A stretch of 64,000 nucleotides of DNA from Symbiodinium natans. Its lineage: Eukaryota; Sar; Dinophyceae; Suessiales; Symbiodiniaceae. Below the pieces are notes generated by a model that saw only the letters and a list, made by a program, of their open reading frames with translations, ran no database searches and was not told the DNA's origin. Location: the NCBI GenBank assembly GCA_905221605.1, contig CAJNDS010002442.1, positions 32,501 through 96,500 on the forward strand. Reading direction: 5' to 3'. Positions within the stretch are counted from its first letter, which is position 1; each line of letters begins with the position of its first letter. Positions 12,601 to 23,443 of the stretch are shown here, piece by piece. The position numbers and the translations under genes were made by a program.

Positions 12601-13887
12601 AGAGAGACGAATGAAATGAGGAGTGAACGGAACGCTCTGTTGTTCACTCTAAATTTTAAGCGACGCCAGTAGAAGTTGCTCTGGGACCCGCTTCCTTATC
12701 ACTTTGTTTTTGCTTGCACAAGAAACCGAAAACCTCATCAAAGGGCGGGATGTGCAGATTATACATTTGAAAACATCCCGGCCAAATGGAATTTTCAAGG
12801 CTGAATAGTCCTGGGGAAGGTTACCAAAGGACAAGGAACAGAGACTCGAAACCTTCCACAGAAACTTGTCCAAAGGCCAACAACAAGGTGGCTAACTACG
12901 CTCCAGTGACTCCCTGTTTGTTTTCACCGTGGCTGTTGGTTGTAGGACGAGCGGAATGTGCCCGAAATTCGAGGATTTTGACATCGCAGGATTCGCAGAA
13001 TGTAGTTTCACAAGACCTGGGACCCAGGACCCGCATAAAAAATGGGTTGTGATTTGGCTCATTTCAAATCGAAATTACCATTTTGCTTCGGCTGTGTGCT
13101 CAAAACGTTGTGGGCTTGGTGTTGAGTGTGCTGTTGAGAGCTGTCGGCTTGGTTTGGGGCTTCTGGTTGACAGTTCAGGGGGCCAGTAGGGTTCAAGACT
13201 GACACCGCAAGCCCTGGTTGAGCGTTCGGGGTGTTGGGGTGTTGGGGTGTTAGGGTTAGAGTATTGCTAAGAAGCCTAAACCGGAAAAGGACAAGTCTGA
13301 GGAACAACCAAGGAAAGAGAGCACGCTGGGCAAGAACACGCTATACATCAAAACACCATGAAAATAGGGATTGTCGAGGCTTCAGAGTATATATAGCTGG
13401 ACAACGACAGATATGAGAGAATAGGAGGGGAGGGATGAAGAAGCACCGCCGGGTCCGAGGGTTTAGGGTCGAGTATCCAGTGTAGGTTTTCTGAGAGGGC
13501 AAGCACTCGGTGACACGTACTTAGAGGTTGGGGTGGAATTCCCAGTCCGTTTGCTAGTATAGGGTGTAGCGAAAAAAAGAAGCAAAAGAAAAAACCGGGC
13601 GCAACAAAGCTCTCAGGTACGGAGGATGCGGAGGTCTATGCAGAGGCACGCTCGTCGGAGCCGCGCCCTGAGGCATGCGAGGTTGTTACGAGGGTTCCTT
13701 GTGAGATATTCACGTGGCCTATAAACTAGCCAAGCTGTGATCGGCCCATGTCAACCGAAGAACATTCCCAAACTCGACCCTAGCAAAACCCCATCGGTGC
13801 GTCACAAAAGCTCCAGCGCACAGCCACCAGCTTGCCGGATCCAGCCGTCAGCATGTGGTTGACTGACGGACGCAGAGGTGCAACTGT

Positions 13888-14165
13888 AGCTGCTGTGCAA
13901 GACCGGGGACGCCAACAAGTTCTGCGCGCCTGAAAACTCGCAACAGCATCTCAACCATGGAGCAATGGCAGCCTGGCCTTTGGCCCTACCGGGGACAACT
14001 ACATCTACAACATTACTAACGAGTTTACTCCGGACAAGACCGGCGCCGGTGGGCTCCTGCGCACGCAACTCCCTACGGCCCAAGTCCTCTCAGACTACCA
14101 TGAACAAGACAACGATGGCGAGTGTCAAGTTGATTCCTTTTGGCCGCGCAGCAAGATCTGCCTGT
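13888..14165 (+). CDS. Candidate exon(s), product unknown
   Basis: After an acceptor-like CTGTAG the plus strand reads LLCKTGDANKFCAPENSQ. In another frame from about 13,950 it reads SNGSLAFGPTGDNYIYNITN and continues through acidic DYHEQDNDGECQ to a stop near 14,166. The amino-acid mix, with Cys and Asn/Asp and no low complexity, looks like protein. The frame change implies an intron or sequence decay between the two pieces. A further open piece at 14,412-14,572 (QSLGGLLLGFRSQLASHTWG) could belong with it. No family recognised. Confidence 0.4.
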
Positions 14166-14572
14166 AGCGTGGATCCTGAGCATGCCTGGCAGCGAGCTGC
14201 GCTTGCGCCTCTCACTTTCATCATTCGTCGTGAAGGTCAATGTCACACGCCGACCCTCGCCAAAAGGCAAACCCTCCCTCCCTAAACCCACAAGACCGAT
14301 TCCCCCAGCTGAAAATGCGACACTCATTTCGAGGTGTGAAGGGGTAATCAGGGAGTGTTCCTGCTTTGCGTGCCTTCAACTTTCTGTGTTTTCTGTACAC
14401 GTGTGCACGTTGGAGGGGCTCATTAGGGTCGAAGACCCTCCAGGACACGGTGACCCAAAATGGCCCGTTTCAAAGCCTTGGTGGCCTGCTTCTAGGCTTC
14501 CGCTCGCAGCTCGCATCGCACACATGGGGCCCACCGGCACATGCAATCGGGGGGTGTGATCCAAGAGATTGA

Positions 14573-17088
14573 CCCATTTGCCACGGCATACGGGTCCGGC
14601 AATAGTTGAGGGTTACGTAGACATTGTGCCAAAAGAAGCAATCGAAAGAAGCCTCATCTTAGTCTTGAATGTGGGTGCTGCCCAGGCTCAATGCTTGGGG
14701 CAGCGTTTCCGAAACGAAGCGCCTTGATGCAAGATTGGAGCATGTTAGTGTGTAAGGATGCTCTTTCAGATTGTTGGGTGAATTGAACATGGGGCAGGAC
14801 TGGAGTTGGACTTGCGCAAGCTCTGCCTACACTTACACCCGATCGCATGCATGTTGAAGACTTCAAAGGGGCGAGATGAGGTTGCGGTGGCATGTCCCCC
14901 TGAAAGCCGTATCACCCCATTTGTGACCTTTAATTTCACCCCGAACCTGTCGGGTCGTGGCAGAGGGCAATCTTTCGTCCTTCCGGTCTTGGCACATGAT
15001 CTCCCATCGCAGCCCCTGAAGATTTAGGCGAGCCTGTGCTGGCTAGCACACAGCACGACTGCCCGTGGTGCCGAGGAACTTCTCGTTCGGCACCATGCGT
15101 GAGGGAGAGCGTCTTGGTGAAGTAGCTCCGGTATGTTCGGTGGTTTCCTAGAAACGATGGGCCATGCCAAGTCGGTTCATTGGGTTGATCATCCCTCAAA
15201 AACGTCTGAAGCCATCCCCAACGGTCTTAACCCATCATCTGAAACCTAGGTTGAAGTCTGGCGAGTACAAGCTTTGCTGGTGCCAAGTTTCCTACTCCTA
15301 CAGCCCGCAAGTGCATCTTGCCTCAGTTGCTGGTATTTATTGTTCTTTTCTTACTTTCTTATTTTTATTTTTTTTTGGGCGGGGGGGGCGGGGCGGGCGC
15401 GGATGGGCCCAGAGGACAGGTGGAGATCGAATGAGCTTTCGTAGAGTTCCTGCTGTCTGTAGTGTTTTCGCGCTTCATCATTCGGAGAGATCCAAGAGTG
15501 GTCAGGGGCTTACTTAGACCAGGCCCACGCACGCCCGCATCCACACACCAGGCCCGCCTCAGGATGCAACGTTGGCCATGGTAGCCACTGTGACAAGGGC
15601 TACAGCACAATTATCTGTTCGTGCTCTTTTTGCTGGACAGCTATTCGGTGGGATCAAGTGCGGCGTAGCTGTGCCCTTGGAGCTTGCAAACTGCTGGCAG
15701 CTCACAACCGCATTTCTCATCATCTTAGCACGCCGCCTGCTCACAGAGAATGCGACAAACCGCACCGCGACTGCGATGCTGGTGGCCCAGTCCACCTTGA
15801 GGCTCATCCGCTCGTTGACTCATCCGCACAAGCGACCCCTAATCATCGAGTGCCACACGGAACCGTGTGGCACCCTGATCGACGCGATAAGCACGGGAGC
15901 CGAGACGAGGAGATGTTGAGGACGAGAGGCTTGCGACATTCTCCCATCTGAAGCTGAGGTTCCACTGCTGGCTGTGAATGTGCGCTTCTTTGGGGAGCGC
16001 AGGGTGGAAAGCCCGCATTGGCAAAGTTATACAAAGTGAAAGCGAAAACGCAGACTCACATACATTCTTCTTTGAACCAAAGCCACCAAATTCGGTGGAT
16101 CTTTCTTCCTCCGTCCTACTCGCAAGGACGCATGCCATTTCCTTAGCTGATGAAATGGACATGACCGAGTGAGCAAGCGAAATACAAGGCCCCGATCTCC
16201 AAGTCTCCAAGATTAGCAGCACCTATCAATGGATGCGCATTCTTGAACCTCTATCCAACCCAGATAGCTGCTCAAGCTGCCGAACCCTGTCACATAAGGC
16301 TCTGTGACAATAGTGACTTCATCACCGAAGTTGGCACTGTGGTCATGATGTGCAGCGGCCTGAGCATTTCAGGCAATGGCAACTACACATAATGGCTTGC
16401 ATAGTTGCCTGTGGCTGAAGCTTAAAGTTGGATGTGCCAACCCCCCATGTGCCGCCCCTGGTCCTTCTTTTTTGGCCTGAGGGTTTAGGGTTGCGGGGTA
16501 TATGCGGTTTATGGATGTATGGTGTTTGTGGCAAGAAAGAACCAGAGGGCACGGGTTCAGAGAGAGTCTTTGTAGCACGGGGATGATTGGTCTTGCTAGG
16601 TTTATGTTCATATCATCAGCTGCAGAAGCATTATGCTGCCACTCCTTTGCAGATGATTCCAAACACTTGTGTCGATATCACGTCCCAGAGCTCCAATTTG
16701 GGCTATATCAATCAAAGGTGCTGTCGCTCAGAGTCACCCGAGCCTACGGGGGGGGGGGGGTAGAGTTAGACAAGGGGACTCCACATGGAGCTCAGGCCCG
16801 GACTACCTCTACAGTGGCTCTGGCTCCTGCAGGGCCTGCTCGTGGTTCTGGGAGGCCGGTGGCTTGGCAGGATGGGGGGCATGCAGTTTGCACCCAGAAC
16901 TGGCATAGGTGCCCAATCTCAGCCGCGATGGCTGCGAGCCGAACTTTGTGAACACAGCTGCATCTCGGCCGCAATGTGCTTGAGCCAATGGAGGGGCTCT
17001 AAACCCATCCTCTCGACCGGATGACTTAATCCCCCTCTATCGTCCTAAATCCAAGTAAATCCACGTAGCCGAATGCAAGCGACGCTGG
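14573..17088. other. Intron-like stretch, weak exon patches
   Basis: Contains a T-rich then G-rich tract at 15,340-15,395, open frames at 14,880-15,027 and 15,572-15,919 that may or may not be exons, and a run of 13 G at 16,748-16,760. Nothing firm. Confidence 0.35.
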
Positions 17089-17277
17089 TTGGTACTGGTA
17101 GGCAGCACCACTTCATCGTGTATATGCTGTCAGCCTTTGCTGACAGAGCCTCTTCTGAGCCTCCTTGCGCTGCAGGCCATACTTTCAGTTTATGTTTACA
17201 TCTTCTGCGGCTTCTTGATGTTCTGCTACCAGCTGGAGGTCCACTTCAGCCAGAAAGGCACGCCGTTCTTGGGATAA
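17089..17277 (+). CDS. Candidate membrane-segment exon
   Basis: An open frame with a strong hydrophobic run (LLSLLALQAILSVYVYIFCG then FLMFCYQLEV) followed by a short polar tail and TAA at about 17,277. One transmembrane helix is likely if it is translated. No family recognised. It may be the end of the same unknown gene as the patches at 13.9-14.6 kb. Confidence 0.35.
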   Translation: MVLVGSTTSSCICCQPLLTEPLLSLLALQAILSVYVYIFCGFLMFCYQLEVHFSQKGTPFLG

Positions 17278-19470
17278 GCATCTGATGCCCACTCTACCAC
17301 ACTGAATGTGAAATGACTAGATTGATAAGTTAAACAAGTAGATTGAGAGTTTTGGGTGCAGATGGCTGTAGAGATGTTTAGAAGATTTTTGGACATTCTT
17401 CAACTAAGCTCTCAACCCAGACCGATTCGCGTTCCCGATCCGCGGGCGAAAGATCGGCATCGAGGACGGGGGGAAAGGCTTTTGTTGGACTGTGGGCTTC
17501 GTGCTTCGGCTGCTCCTCCATCAGAGGGGCGCTGAATCTTGTTTTTTTTATTTTCGGGGTTTTGGGTGCTGGTGTGAAAGATGCGGCTGCGGCACTGCAG
17601 ACGAAGCCAATTCGCAAGCAGGACGTGTCCTCCAAGCCGTCGACCGTCGAGGAGATCCCGCGTTTCACCTCGCGTTTCATCTGAAGCCCTAATTGTCAGC
17701 ATACCGAGGAGGTCCCTGCTGTAGGTCACATGTTTACGTTAGGGGAAGGAGGTCAATCACCAACTCGCAAACATCATAACATCCTTCAACCTCAGCAGCC
17801 TAAAGCATCCTTAGAAGCCTCAAGCCCTGGTATCCCAAGCCCCCTCAATGCCTTTTTGGGTTTTTTGTGGGCTTGTGAGTGTATAGGGTTCTTTCCCTCA
17901 GTGCGCAGGACGAGCAGCACGTCATCGTCACGACGGTCGGAGAGCATCTCATGTCCAAGAGCGTCCTGACTCAAGTGGAGTCACCCGTAAAACTTGTGGT
18001 TAATTCAGCGATTTAGGCTTGAGGGTTCGTGGGGAGTTCGGTCAAAAGGGGCCCCCGCACGTCTTGCCGCCCGCACACCCCCCCGTCGTGTATGCCCGCC
18101 CGCCCGCATGCGCACGTGCGCCTGTCCTCGTGTCCGCCCATCCGCGCACCCCTGTCCCGGCACGGCCCGCAGGCACATGCTTATGCGAAGTTCTTCGCAC
18201 GGGGATCCTGATTTCGGGAAAAAAGCTTCGTCATCTACAAAACGATGCTGAAGGCTTCTTTGGTCTCGTAGATACTAAAGCGAGTGCAACACACTATTGC
18301 CGCACGCCCACACCGCCCGCTTTCCTGCGCACTTGAGCGCACGCACTTGCTTGCCCGCCCGCCCGCCCGCCCATGCGCACGCGTGGCAAGCACGCTCGCA
18401 AACAAGATCGCTAAACCCTGAACCCCATAGCATGAGAAGAGTGACTTTGTGCGAAGAGTTTGGGGGGAGCTGCATACCCAAGCAGCCTTCGGATTTCCGC
18501 TCTGAGTTATGTGCTTCAGGCTTCAAGCACCTTTCTGAACATCCCTTAACCTTCCGGGAATCCTTTTGGCTTTTTGCGAGAGATGACGAGGGGTAGATGG
18601 GGCCCGGCTCGTCCGGCTCGTCCGGCTCGTCCGGCTCAGCTCGGGAATGCATCGCGCGCAAGCGAAGGGTTGGGGAGGGGGGGAGGGGAAACCCTAAGTT
18701 CTCGAAGCCTTAAGCTCGAAACTCAGCCACTTCTTCTCAGGATTGGGCACCATCCCCATCAAGTTCAGGCGCACCGACCTCTTTGGCATGGAGAAGCTCC
18801 TAAGATGCACACGGTTACCCAAACCACTTTTGAGCACCGTCCCGGCCCGCCAGAAGACCAAGTCAGGAAGCCATGTCATATCCTGCATGATTTAGAGCTA
18901 CAACATGACAAAGGGGAACGCCTCATTCTTTCGTCTCTTCCCTTCCTCTTCTCTTGCCTTCCTCGTCCTCTCTTCTTCTTTTCCTTCCGTGTCTATGCAT
19001 TTCCCCTTTCCATTTCTCTCAGTCATCTGCGTATCTTTCTTACCTCCCTCTCTCAATCTGCCACCTTCAACCTTGTGCTCGCTGATCTTTGGAAGCCCTT
19101 CTACCCCCATCCGATGCCCAATAGAACGCCGTGAATCTCATGTTTGTTCTTTTTACCACTTCCCTTAGGAAAGGAAGAGCTAGACACCCTTCAGCGGGCC
19201 ATCCCACACCCCTCCACACACCTCTCATAAAATAGGTTTGGCTCATCCGAGGCAAAAGTGATACACTTCCTGTGGAAAGTGCAGAATCTTCATCCTTTCA
19301 TATATCTGTTGGGGTGGGGCGGGGGGTGAAGTCAGTGTCTTGAAGTCTTTGAGAGCTGCACTGCCTGCTGTCCGTGCCGCGTTGTCCTTGAAGTCTAACA
19401 GCCGCCCCCCCCCACCCCCTAAACAAATGAAGACTCAAAAGACTCAAAAGATGTATGAAGCATCCTTAAC
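17278..19470. other. Spacer or intron DNA with simple repeats
   Basis: Holds CCCGCCCG-type GC-rich runs at about 18,050-18,175 and 18,340-18,380, and a CT-rich stretch at 18,930-19,060. An open patch at 18,730-18,800 reads GTIPIKFRRTDLFGMEKLL on the plus strand but has no further support. Confidence 0.4.
18602..18643. repeat. GGCTCGTCC 9-bp minisatellite
   Basis: About four tandem copies of GGCTCGTCC, then a broken unit. Confidence 0.85.
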
Positions 19471-19479
19471 TGATACTCC

Positions 19480-19637
19480 TCAACCCAGGAGCCCTTCGGG
19501 GGAAGACATCTGGTACCGATTGAAGTACCACTCGAAGAAAAGTTTTCAACTACTGGATCTGACCGGGGAGCCGGTGAAGAGCGACAGTGCCCCGACCTTG
19601 GGTTCAGAACGGCCTGGGCGGCTTGGGGCACTTGAGG
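19480..19637 (+). CDS. Candidate exon, product unknown
   Basis: Reads DIWYRLKYHSKKSFQLLDLT then GEPVKSDSAPTLGSERPGRL and ends at GAGG|GTAAGT, a textbook donor at 19,638. A hydrophobic frame at 19,925-20,040 (FGIPVVILASMLILCGIPLL) could be a membrane exon of the same gene. Family unknown. Confidence 0.45.
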
Positions 19638-20061
19638 GTAAGTGGTATAAGTGGTCGTTCCGAGTTCAGGCCCTGGGTGTCCGGGGACGAAGTTGCCCGG
19701 CTGTTGAAGCCCCTGGCTGTTGCAACCGGAGCCCCAGACAAGTTTGTCAAACCCAGATGGGCCTAGGACGCTTAACAAGGCAAAGGCGCAACCACTCAAT
19801 TCCCAAACTCTTGAAGACACCCCGCATCCGGCCGCGCATGCAAAAACAAAGAGCTTGGAAGCCCGCAACCCGCCCAGGTGCGGAGACCTCGCATGGATGG
19901 ATCATTCTCAGCGCGCACCGCGCGCTCCTCCACAGCAACACCTGGTTTGGCATCCCGGTTGTCATCCTGGCCTCCATGCTGATTCTCTGCGGGATACCTT
20001 TGCTTCTGTATTCTTCAGCTTCCTGGCAGCATGTGGCCCGAAACCCCCGAAACCGCGTGAA

Positions 20062-21339
20062 ACCCTTGCAAGCCAGCAAACTCCAAGGAGAAAAGAGAGC
20101 AGATCTGGCACCATCGTCCCGAAATTCAACAGAAGTCGCAGCCCGAACATGCTCTGCATGACCGGAACCTCACCCCCGCAAAATCCCGACAAAATGCCCA
20201 GCCCTAGGCCCTAGGATGCTTAGGGTTTTGGGGGCCTTCAGGTTTCAGAAACCTAGAATGTCTAGGACGTTTAAAAAGGGCTTCAGGATCGTCAACACTC
20301 AAAGCCCAAAGGTGTCCTGAACCTCAGCACCCCCGACACGGCAGCAGAAAGGATCGTCTACGCATCCCTGTCCATCTCGGAGTGGTCATCGCTGCAGCCC
20401 CAGTTCTTGTGGGTCGATGAGCGCTTGGGATGCTTCAGTAGGGCTTCAGCTCCTCGAGGCTTGGAAGCCCGACTTAGGTCGCGTGGCTGATCGCGTTTCT
20501 TCTGGCCTTCTTGGCGCCGCTTGCCTATGTCTATAGACTCTTTCAGGTTCGTTTCAGGCATTTTCGATACTCAGATGCAAGGTGTTGCGTGTGATGCGAA
20601 TCTTGCCTCTGGAACTTCGCATGACGGGTTCGGAGAGTTCAGATGAACTTCGGGATTTCACCGACTCACTGAATCAGAATGTTTTCTGGCAATTGTCTTT
20701 TCATGTTGGATTGGAAAGCGGCAGTTTGGGGCTTCGGGTCCCGGTCGAAGCTCTCCTGCTCGTGGCTCATCGGCTCTGATATCTCCCTGTGATGTGAGCC
20801 ATATCTCAACGAAATCGTACTTGGCCGCGGGGAGAAGCGATGAGCTCCTCTGTAGCCCTAAAGTCCCGAAATCCTCCGATATCCAAAGCTCTTCTTCTTG
20901 TGGATGGTGGGGGGGGGGGGTGTTCTTGGCTTAATGGTTTAACGCCTGCAACCCAACGTCTTGGAGCTCCTCCAAATCCCGATACGTGCATGAACCACAC
21001 CCTCGGGCCCGAAAACCCATGAACTCCTAAACCCCCCAAAGGATCTCGCAACCAGGTCCCAGGCCCTCAAGATGTCGCAGACGACGCGGAATTCCATCTC
21101 CGAGCGGATCGATCGCTTCAAGGGCACCGCTGCAGCCCTAAGCCCGAAACCCGGGCAGTAGACTTTGAACCAGAACAACACAGATGTCAAGATCGGGCTA
21201 CCGTGGCCGGAGTGGTCCTCAAAAGTCGATGCCGCAGCGATCGCCAACCTTTGACGGTTTGAGTTTGGGATTCCGGGGTCTGGGAAAGTTCGGGCCATGT
21301 AGACACTGATTCTGGCTACCAAACCCCCTTAAATCCGCA
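20062..21339. other. Intron-like stretch
   Basis: Contains repeated CCCTAGG/CCCTAAG words (near 20,200-20,230), a short open patch at 20,355-20,470 and a G run near 20,910. No supported gene. Confidence 0.4.
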
Positions 21340-22046
21340 ACTCAGCCCCGAGTACCCCAAACCCCAAACCCCAAACCCCCAAACCCCCAAACCCCCAAAC
21401 CCCAAAACCCCCAAAACCCCCAAAACCCCCAAAACCCCCAAAACCCCCAAACCCCCAAACCCAAAACCCCAAAAACCCAAAACCCCAAACCCCCCAAACC
21501 CCCCCAAAAACCCCCAAAAGCCCCCAAAACCCCCAAAACCCCCAAACCCCCAACCCCAAAACCCCCAAAACCCCCAAACCCCCCCCCAAACCCCCCAAAA
21601 CCCCCAAAACCCCAAAACCCCCAAAACCCCCAAACCCCCAAACCCCCCAAACCCCCAAACCCCAAAACCCCCCAAAACCCCCCCAAAACCCCCCCCCAAA
21701 CCCCCAAAACCCCCAACCCCCAAAAAACCCCAAAACCCCCAAAAACCCCCAAAACCCCCAAACCCCAAAACCCCCCAAAACCCCCAAAACCCCCAAACCC
21801 CCCCCAAAACCCCCAAACCCCCACACCCCAAACCCCAAAAACCCCAAAACCCCAAACCCCCCAAACCCCCAAAACCCCCAAAACCAAAACCCCCAAACCC
21901 CAAAACCCCCAAAAAAACCCCCAAAACCCCCAAAACCCCCAAAACCCCCCCCAAAAACCCCCCAAAACCCCCAAAACCCCCCCAAACCCCCAACACCCCC
22001 AAACCCCCAAACCCCCAAACCCCCAAACCCCCAAACCCCCAAAACT
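21340..22046. repeat. (C4-7 A3-5)n tract, about 700 bp
   Basis: Plus strand is almost only CCCCAAA, CCCCCAAAA and CCCCCCAAA blocks, so the minus strand is G4-7T3-5 throughout. Three minus-strand frames stay open for 237-271 codons simply because Gly/Phe/Trp/Leu/Val codons are all that GGGGTTTT-type DNA can spell. The tract has strong G-quadruplex potential. Confidence 0.95.
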
Positions 22047-22257
22047 CCAAACCTTCAGAATCTCCAAGAATTGTCAAGCCATACCGAAGGCAAGATGCAC
22101 CTGGTACACCCATCGCCACATGCCTGCCCACGCGGGCCCGACCGGGCCCTGAGCATCTCGCAGATCGTCGACCTGCACCGCCGGCTTCAACTTAGCAGTT
22201 TCCTCTAGAGCCATAGTTAAAGGGAGCCGCATGTATACATAAAACTATGTAGTGTGC

Positions 22258-22430
22258 ATATACATATATATATATATATATATACGCATGCACATACACA
22301 TACACATACACGTATATGTATATGTGTATGTGTATGCGTATGCGTATGCGTATGCGTATGTGTATGCGTATGTGTATGTGTATGTATAGATGTAGGTATA
22401 TGTATATGCATAATCGGTATGTATATAGTA
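22258..22430. repeat. TA, TACACA and TATGTG/CG microsatellite cluster
   Basis: An (AT)n run at 22,264-22,284, then CACATA and GTATGC/GTATGT hexamers. Adjacent to the C/A tract. Confidence 0.9.
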
Positions 22431-22615
22431 AAGATATACACACATACTCTTCGACACATACTCGACTATCCAACAGGGCTGGGCACTTACAGGGCTCTTC
22501 CTGCGGGGCCACGGTCGTTACGGCCCCAAAGCACCCTACAGAACCTCGAGCCCCTAGAAGCTCTTTCCTTCAACCTGAAACTTAAGCCCCACCTCTTGCC
22601 CTGCAGACTCGGCTG

Positions 22616-22734
22616 TGCGGCCCAGGTATGAGGAGTTCAAGTCGTTCATCCAGGATGGGTTCTGGCAGGTTTAGAGGCGTTCTTGAACGTAAATTGCGAC
22701 GCCAACCTGAAGTCCGAAAGCGTAAACCTGCTGG
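22616..22734 (+). CDS. Candidate exons upstream of the SHxWG gene
   Basis: Reads RPRYEEFKSFIQDGFWQV and, about 50 bp on, AFLNVNCDANLKSESVNLL ending at CTG|GTGAGA, a good donor near 22,735. Both look like protein and are on the strand of the gene that follows at 23.4 kb, so they may be its 5' exons. Confidence 0.4.
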
Positions 22735-23443
22735 TGAGAGGCCCTAAAGCCGAGACCTTGAACTTGAACCCCAAGCACCGGGACCGGAAAAGCTGCGTTC
22801 AACGCCGGAACGTTTCACAAAGCCTTCTCCTAGACTCGTGTTGACCCATGGAAGCTCGAGACTCTAGACCAGGATGCTGAGAATCTCGATGGGTGCCAAC
22901 TGCTTTCCACCGCCACTGCAAGTTCAGCTGCGCCTTCCCTGCAAGGACCGGAACCTCTACTACGTGGACAGCAACATCGTACGCCCGCTTACGCAGCCCC
23001 TTGGCGATCTTCAAGGGATCACCTGAACCTCGGGCTCTACACCCTAAGCCCTAGGCCCTAGGATGCCCCTAGTGCATCTCAGAGCCCTGAGCCCCATCCT
23101 AGCCACTGGCAAACAACATCGACGAAAACCAAGCCGATTGTTCTTGGCCTCCCTCGGCGTAAGGAGTTGCCGGCTTTCCCTCGCCGAGTTCATGGGACCT
23201 TCGAAGGTCGACTGGCACCTGGGCTTGAGTGAACCCAAGAGTCCGGGTTTGCGGCGGAGGAGGAGGAGGACTTGAAGCGCTAGGCCCTAGACCCCAGGCC
23301 CTAGGTTGCATTGCTCGACATGCTAGTTCGATGTTGTTTGCGAGATGATGGTGAAGCTTGGCCGTGCCAATGTCGTCTTGGTAAGAAGCTGGAATCTGCC
23401 CTCAAGGCCTCTGGGCTCCATCCTTAGAGGGCGCTCGAGCTCA

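Larger units (their letters stand above)
5802..13880. other. Long stretch with no firm gene; scattered coding-looking patches
   Basis: Downstream of the channel stop. Possible plus-strand exon patches: 6,483-6,560 (motif NVTDGDMVVFDEVQE), 7,092-7,394 (a 100-codon open frame), 8,013-8,231, 11,690-11,835 and 12,070-12,190 (PPETPEEDFTVSVHMVLVVG). None matches a family I recognise, and competing frames are also open. The rest reads as intron or spacer with GGGTTTAGG-like words. Confidence 0.35.

Noticed and set aside
21316-22131. Three overlapping minus-strand ORFs of 237-271 codons rich in Gly, Phe, Trp and Leu
   Set aside because: They are translations of the C/A simple-sequence tract; GGGGTTTT-type DNA rarely makes stop codons in any frame.
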